Source: CAZBUB01 sp964494985 (GTDB lineage Bacteria; Desulfobacterota; Desulfovibrionia; Desulfovibrionales; Desulfothermaceae). From it: DNA of 10,037 nt. Location: assembly GCA_964494985.1 (NCBI GenBank), contig CAZBUB010000070.1:1-10037 (forward strand), read 5' to 3'. Under the pieces are notes generated by a model, which was given only the letters and a program-made list of their open reading frames with translations, had not been told where the DNA came from and did not search any database. A program made the position numbers and the translations under genes. Numbering within the stretch: position 1 is the stretch's first letter; the number at the start of each line of letters is the position of its first letter. Positions 6,840 through 10,037 of this stretch are shown piece by piece.

Positions 6840-6932
6840 CAAGCTGGACAAGAATCCCTGTCTCCATCGATAGCTCATATATCTAGCTTAGCGCAGTAAT
6901 CGCGTAACAAGATCGAGGAGCCCCACCAACTC
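6840..6932. other. Convergent intergenic gap with weak hairpin
   Basis: The GDPD gene (+) and the small unknown gene (-) converge here. The only stem I see is AGGAG (6916-6920) with CTCCT (6930-6934), which overlaps the minus-strand stop codon and has no clear T-run on either side. Its use as a bidirectional terminator is doubtful. Confidence 0.3.
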
Positions 6933-7358
6933 CTAATCCATCCTGCCATGGCCAGCATCATACTTCGCTGCGAACAATGCACCTGCGCCCTTGAACATAT
7001 TGGCTGTGCTCAAGATATGCTCTGCCACCTGGCTGCGCAGCTCCGGAGCCAGGGCGTTGAAAAACTCCATCATCTGCTCCTCTCCCATATCCTGCATCTG
7101 CCGCCAGATATCCTGGGGATTGTTACTGACAGGATCTTGTTCCTTTGTTTCAGACTCTTGCCACAGCGCTTCTGCCTGGCTTAATATCTCCTGCAGGCCT
7201 TGGCTCAAGTCCTGGACGAAACCCTGGAGCTGCTGCATATGCAAAAATTCCTGCTCCAGGTAAAAAACTTGTCCGGAATTTCTGTCCTGCAGCCCCAACA
7301 ACAGCTTACAACTGCCATCCTGGTTGCCCACTTTGTTTAACACCCACTGCGCTGCCAT
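6933..7358 (-). CDS. Hypothetical protein, small Gln/Glu/Met-rich, unrecognised
   Basis: A 141-residue protein I cannot place in a family. It begins MAAQWVLNKVGNQDGSCKLLLG, where residues about 1-35 look like short beta strands. It then becomes strongly helical and Gln/Glu-rich (about 37-105), with possible coiled-coil stretches such as LQGFVQDLSQGLQEILSQAE. It ends in a less polar FKGAGALFAAKY segment. There is no signal peptide and no clear transmembrane helix. Translation is well supported: AAGGAG (7365-7370) lies 6 nt before the ATG, and codon use matches its neighbours. It is divergent from the metallo-hydrolase across 77 nt, so the two may share a control region. The composition suggests a small cytosolic adaptor or assembly factor, but that is a guess. 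Confidence 0.8.
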   Translation of the reverse strand: MAAQWVLNKVGNQDGSCKLLLGLQDRNSGQVFYLEQEFLHMQQLQGFVQDLSQGLQEILSQAEALWQESETKEQDPVSNNPQDIWRQMQDMGEEQMMEFFNALAPELRSQVAEHILSTANMFKGAGALFAAKYDAGHGRMD

Positions 7359-7360
7359 TA

Positions 7361-7389
7361 TTTACTCCTTAAGGATTTTAGGCTAATAT
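7361..7389 (+). promoter_or_regulatory. Candidate promoter for the metallo-hydrolase
   Basis: TTTACT (7361-7366) and TAATAT (7384-7389) are spaced by 17 nt. The -35 overlaps the ribosome site of the divergent gene, so expression of the two could interfere. A small stem, ATCTG/CAGAT (7392-7405), lies in the leader, and AAGGAG (7422-7427) precedes the ATG by 8 nt. Confidence 0.4.
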
Positions 7390-7435
7390 GTATCTGCATT
7401 CAGATATTTTGAGCAAGCAATAAGGAGTTTTTCAT

Positions 7436-8038
7436 ATGTTTGTCAAACAGATGCTCATCGGAGACATGGCTGTATTTTGCTACATCCTGGCCTGTGAGAA
7501 AGAAAAAAAGGCCGCGGTTATAGATCCAGCCGGAGATGTGCCTGAGATATTGAAAGTCCTGGAGGAGAACAACTTCCAGCCGGAATACATCATAAACACC
7601 CACTTTCACTGGGATCATACCTGGGGCAGCCAGAAGCTGCAACAAAAGATCCAAGCCCCGTTGCTTATGCACGAGGCTGATGTTCCCTTGTACGGCAAAC
7701 ATGTGGACTGGCCCCTGCAAGGCAACGAAGAGCTGTCACTAGGCCAGTATTCCCTGCAGATCATACATACCCCTGGACATACCCCTGGGGGGATCAGCAT
7801 TTATACCCAAGGCATGCTCTTCACCGGAGATAGCCTGTTTGTGGGAGATAGCGGCAGGACAGACCTGCCCTACTCCGACCGCGAGGCCCTGGGAGCATCC
7901 ATCCGCAAGCTCATGCAGCTGCCCGGAGACACAGAAGTTTACCCGGGGCACGACTATGGCCCCAGTCCCATCTCCAGCCTGGACCAGGAAAAGCGGCACA
8001 ACGTCAACGCCCGGGAATACGGGTTCTACCAGCCTTAA
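7436..8038 (+). CDS. Metallo-beta-lactamase-fold hydrolase, glyoxalase II-like (YcbL type)
   Basis: A 200-residue cytosolic MBL-fold protein close in length to the short glyoxalase II/YcbL group. The metal-binding motif THFHWDH (55-61) supplies H56, H58, D60 and H61. H115 lies in HTPGHTPGG, the bridging D132 in FTGDSLF, and the final H172 in YPGHDYG. The block GDSLFVGDSGRTDLP is typical of this group. It lacks the long C-terminal substrate-binding domain of classical glyoxalase II (about 250 residues), so hydroxyacyl-thiol hydrolysis is likely but the specific thiol is unknown. A persulfide dioxygenase (ETHE1-like) is a less likely alternative, although a rhodanese protein occurs about 6.4 kb away. 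The start has AAGGAG at 8 nt. It is monocistronic and ends just before a palindromic repeat. Confidence 0.9.
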   Translation: MFVKQMLIGDMAVFCYILACEKEKKAAVIDPAGDVPEILKVLEENNFQPEYIINTHFHWDHTWGSQKLQQKIQAPLLMHEADVPLYGKHVDWPLQGNEELSLGQYSLQIIHTPGHTPGGISIYTQGMLFTGDSLFVGDSGRTDLPYSDREALGASIRKLMQLPGDTEVYPGHDYGPSPISSLDQEKRHNVNAREYGFYQP

Positions 8039-8062
8039 GAAAAGGAAAAAGATCTGAGAAAG

Positions 8063-8160
8063 ATCGATTACGACCACCACAACGATAGCGATAAAGGATC
8101 ATCGACATAAGGCAATCACTTTTCCATTTTATCGTGGTCGTTGTCGGGATCGTAGTCGAT
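8063..8160. repeat. CG-phased palindromic repeat, left flank of the SDR gene
   Basis: Two 33-nt arms (8063-8095 and 8128-8160) are inverse complements at 26 of 33 positions, and two of the mismatches would be G-U in RNA. The 32-bp spacer contains another ATCGAC-like unit. Each arm is a run of degenerate hexamers with CGA or TCG at a fixed phase (for example TACGAC, AACGAT; GTGGTC, GTTGTC). The element fills the gap after the metallo-hydrolase and ends about 30 nt before the SDR start. As RNA it would form a long hairpin that could end or stabilise the upstream transcript. Confidence 0.75.
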
Positions 8161-8191
8161 AGTGAAGATTACAACCTTAAGCTACCAATCC

Positions 8192-9736
8192 ATGTCTGAA
8201 GAACCAAAAGTACTGGTCACTGGAGCCACTGGCTATGTGGGCGGCAGGCTGATTCCCAGGCTGCTGCAGGCTGGCTACAAGGTCAGGGCTGTGGCCAGGA
8301 ACAGGGCCAAGCTGGCCAGCAAATCCTGGGCAGAGGAACCAGGCCTGGAGCTCTTCCAGGCAGACGCCCTGGACCCGGAGTCCATGCAGCGGGCCTGCCA
8401 GGGCTGCTTTGCAGCCTACTACCTGATCCACTCCATGCATCCAGGGAACAAGGATTTTGCAAACACTGACAGCAAAGCAGCCGAAATTATGGTCTGGGCA
8501 GCAGCCCAGAACTCCCTGCGGCAGGTTATCTATTTAGGCGGCCTGGGCGAGGAGACGGACCATCTAAGCCCTCACCTGCGCTCCAGACTTCAGGTTGCCA
8601 AGACCTTGCAGGCAGGCCGAGTCCCGGTCACCTTCCTGCGCGCTGCCATAATTCTGGGCTCAGGCAGCGCTTCCTTTGAGATCCTGCGCTATCTCTGTGA
8701 AAGGCTGCCTGTGATGACCACCCCGGGCTGGATCCGCACCAGATGCCAGCCCATAGCCATTCGCAATGTGCTGGGCTACCTCCTGGGCAGCCTGGATAAC
8801 CCCCAGTGCATTGGCCGGACCCTGGATATTGGCGGACCTGAAATCCTGACCTATGCCCGGCTCTTTGACATCTATTGCAAGGTTGCCGGCCTAAGACGCA
8901 GGATCCTGATTCCCCTGCCTATCTTAAGCCCCAAAATCAGCTCCTGGTGGGTGCATCTGGTGACGCCGGTGCCTGCGGCCATTGCCATGCCCCTGGTGGA
9001 AGGCCTGCAGAACGAGGTGGTCTGCAGAGACAACTCCATCCAGGAAATCATTCCCCAGGACCTGCTCACAGCTGAGCAGGCAATTCAGACCGCCCTGCAG
9101 CGCCTCTCCCAGGAGCAGGTAGAGACCAGCTGGACTGATGCAGGAGAGCTCAAGCCACCGGAATGGTGCATGAGCGGAGACGCCCCTTATGCTGGAGGCA
9201 CTATTATGGAATGCGGCTACAAAGTGGGTGTCCGGACCTCGCCCGAGCAGGTCTTTAAGCCCATCTCCAGAATCGGGGGCAGCACAGGGTGGTATTTCGG
9301 CAATTTCCTGTGGTATCTCCGCGGGGAAATGGATCGACTGGTAGGAGGCGTGGGCCTGCGCCGGGGAAGAAGACACCCGGAGCAAATCCAGATAGGAGAC
9401 GCCCTGGACTTCTGGCGGGTCATACAAATTGAAAGGCCCTGGCTGCTCAGGCTTTTGGCTGAAATGAAGACCCCTGGCCAGGCAATCTTGGAGCTCAGGA
9501 TCAACACAGTACCCAGCCAGGATCCTCAGGCCCGGGAATGCGAGCTGGTCTTGCTGTCCCGCTTCCTGCCCAAAGGTCTCTGGGGCATTATCTATTGGTA
9601 CCTGAACCTGCCCATGCACAGACTGATCTTCAAAGGCATGGCCAGGAACATTGCGAAGGCCAGCGGCGGGGAGCTGATCCACCCACCCCTGCCCCATAAC
9701 GAGCAAAGCAGCGTCTGCCTGATTCAAAAATCTTAA
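8192..9736 (+). CDS. Atypical SDR (NAD(P)-binding) protein with C-terminal DUF2867, YbjT-like
   Basis: A 514-residue two-domain protein. Residues about 5-310 form an atypical short-chain dehydrogenase/reductase Rossmann domain: GATGYVGGRL (11-20) is the GxxGxxG dinucleotide loop, Arg36 fits NADPH preference, D58 lies in FQADAL, and YLGGLG (114-119) replaces the classical YxxxK catalytic motif. Residues about 325-490 form DUF2867, recognised by GGSTGWYFGNFLWYLRGEMD, then LVGGVGLRRGR and GDALDFWRV. The overall layout matches E. coli YbjT. The function is unproven; links to quinones or the envelope are suggested for relatives. A hydrophobic stretch, LWGIIYWYLNLPMHRLIF (463-480), could associate with the membrane. 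The ATG at 8192 is chosen because the protein then begins MSEEPKVLVTGATG; a GTG at 8162 would start at the end of the upstream repeat. Neither start has a clear ribosome site. Related palindromic repeats flank both sides. Confidence 0.9.
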   Translation: MSEEPKVLVTGATGYVGGRLIPRLLQAGYKVRAVARNRAKLASKSWAEEPGLELFQADALDPESMQRACQGCFAAYYLIHSMHPGNKDFANTDSKAAEIMVWAAAQNSLRQVIYLGGLGEETDHLSPHLRSRLQVAKTLQAGRVPVTFLRAAIILGSGSASFEILRYLCERLPVMTTPGWIRTRCQPIAIRNVLGYLLGSLDNPQCIGRTLDIGGPEILTYARLFDIYCKVAGLRRRILIPLPILSPKISSWWVHLVTPVPAAIAMPLVEGLQNEVVCRDNSIQEIIPQDLLTAEQAIQTALQRLSQEQVETSWTDAGELKPPEWCMSGDAPYAGGTIMECGYKVGVRTSPEQVFKPISRIGGSTGWYFGNFLWYLRGEMDRLVGGVGLRRGRRHPEQIQIGDALDFWRVIQIERPWLLRLLAEMKTPGQAILELRINTVPSQDPQARECELVLLSRFLPKGLWGIIYWYLNLPMHRLIFKGMARNIAKASGGELIHPPLPHNEQSSVCLIQKS

Positions 9737-9760
9737 AAGGTAAAGATGGATATCATGAGT

Positions 9761-9835
9761 ATCGACAGCGATTGCGACAACGACCACGATTACGATTCAC
9801 TCTGCCCTCCCCTCGCTGTCGTAGTCGTAATCGAT
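9761..9835. repeat. CG-phased palindromic repeat, right flank of the SDR gene
   Basis: The left arm is made of phased hexamers ATCGAC, AGCGAT, TGCGAC, AACGAC, CACGAT, TACGAT (9761-9796). The right arm lies at 9813-9835. Two perfect 9-bp inverted matches exist in different registers: CGACAGCGA (9763-9771) with TCGCTGTCG (9813-9821), and CGATTACGA (9787-9795) with TCGTAATCG (9825-9833). CGACAACGACCACGAT (9775-9790) is the exact inverse complement of 8131-8146 in the left-flank repeat. It starts about 25 nt after the SDR stop and could act as its terminator. Confidence 0.72.
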
Positions 9836-9853
9836 AATTTGAGCAATATTGAA

Positions 9854-9940
9854 GGCGAGCGGCGGTCGCCTGTTGCGTTGCGGGTTGGAGTTTTCCAAGC
9901 TTCGTTATGCCCATTTAGGGCATGATAGTTATCATCATGC
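9854..9940. promoter_or_regulatory. Cluster of short inverted repeats, possible operator or mobile-element end
   Basis: Four or more small palindromes are packed together: GGCGA/TCGCC (9854-9870), TTGGA/TCCAA (9885-9898), ATGCCC/GGGCAT (9907-9923), and the overlapping pair ATGATAGTTATCAT (9922-9935) and GCATGAT/ATCATGC (9920-9940). The last two share bases and exclude each other. The region contains no open frame of note. It may be the control region of a gene starting beyond the window, or the end of an insertion element. Confidence 0.35.
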
Positions 9941-10004
9941 GCCGCAAGACCCCTTTTTTTTAGGTAGGGGATATAAGGCGTTTTTTCGAGATTTTTTAAA
10001 AAGT

Positions 10005-10035
10005 AACCTTAAAAATCGTTTGATTAAAGGTTTTT
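10005..10035 (+). terminator. Weak AT-rich terminator-like hairpin at the window edge
   Basis: AACCTT (10005-10010) pairs with AAGGTT (10027-10032), extended inwards by two A-T pairs after one mismatch, and is followed by TTT before the window ends. The stem is AT-rich and short, so termination is uncertain. The 60 bases before it (A/T runs, CCCC and GGGG around 9949-9970) hold no gene. Confidence 0.25.
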
Positions 10036-10037
10036 CA

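Noticed and set aside
8063..8160. CRISPR array from the regularly spaced CG units
   Set aside because: The units are 6 bases long, degenerate and arranged as an inverted pair; there are no constant direct repeats of 25-40 bases with unique spacers and no cas genes.
8162..8191. GTG start for the SDR-DUF2867 protein
   Set aside because: It begins at the very end of the palindromic repeat without a ribosome site, while the internal ATG at 8192 gives the standard short lead into the Rossmann loop.
8924..9787. Minus-strand open frame (287 codons) opposite the SDR-DUF2867 gene
   Set aside because: Antisense shadow of a well-supported gene; it begins inside the palindromic repeat and shows no domain.
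9870..9940. Integron attC-like site from the palindromes at the right edge
   Set aside because: The required GTTRRRY/RYYYAAC core boxes flanking the structure are absent and there is no integrase nearby.

Overview
The window is compact bacterial chromosomal DNA that looks like a mesophilic sulfate-reducing Desulfobacterota lineage, most likely Desulfovibrionales (Desulfohalobiaceae or Desulfonatronaceae type). This placement is inferred from four things: Gln-rich, CAG/CTG-rich proteins; a rhodanese-ferritin fusion; a PerR/catalase oxygen-defence locus in what seems to be an otherwise anaerobic gene set; and CG-phased intergenic repeats of a kind I associate with this group. No rRNA, tRNA, CRISPR array or intact transposase was seen.

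Layout. Positions 1-170 hold no convincing gene. A minus-strand gene (171-1004) encodes a rhodanese-ferritin-like fusion with a good sigma70-type promoter. Divergent from it, a metallophosphoesterase (1294-2019) and a Ser/Thr kinase with a DUF1566 tail (2023-3348) are separated by 3 nt and form a probable kinase/phosphatase operon. A 447-bp intergenic region contains an AT-rich inverted-repeat element and then a near-consensus promoter with an operator-like palindrome. These drive perR (3796-4266), which is followed by katA (4397-5851) with its own promoter and a strong terminator hairpin. Next is a lipoprotein glycerophosphodiester phosphodiesterase (5955-6839). A small unrecognised minus-strand gene (6933-7358) is divergent from a glyoxalase-II-like metallo-beta-lactamase-fold hydrolase (7436-8038). 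An atypical SDR-DUF2867 protein of YbjT type (8192-9736) follows, flanked on both sides by related CG-phased palindromic repeats. The last 200 bases hold several short hairpins and no gene.

How it fits together. PerR, catalase and the sulfurtransferase-ferritin protein form a plausible peroxide/oxygen response set. An 18-nt element in the perR leader recurs, with one indel and one substitution, over the -10 of the rhodanese-ferritin promoter, which suggests a common operator. The kinase and phosphoesterase pair suggests reversible phosphorylation signalling with an unknown input. The rest looks like housekeeping and accessory metabolism. The least explained items are the shared operator-like motif, the repeat pair flanking the SDR gene, and the kinase-DUF1566 architecture.
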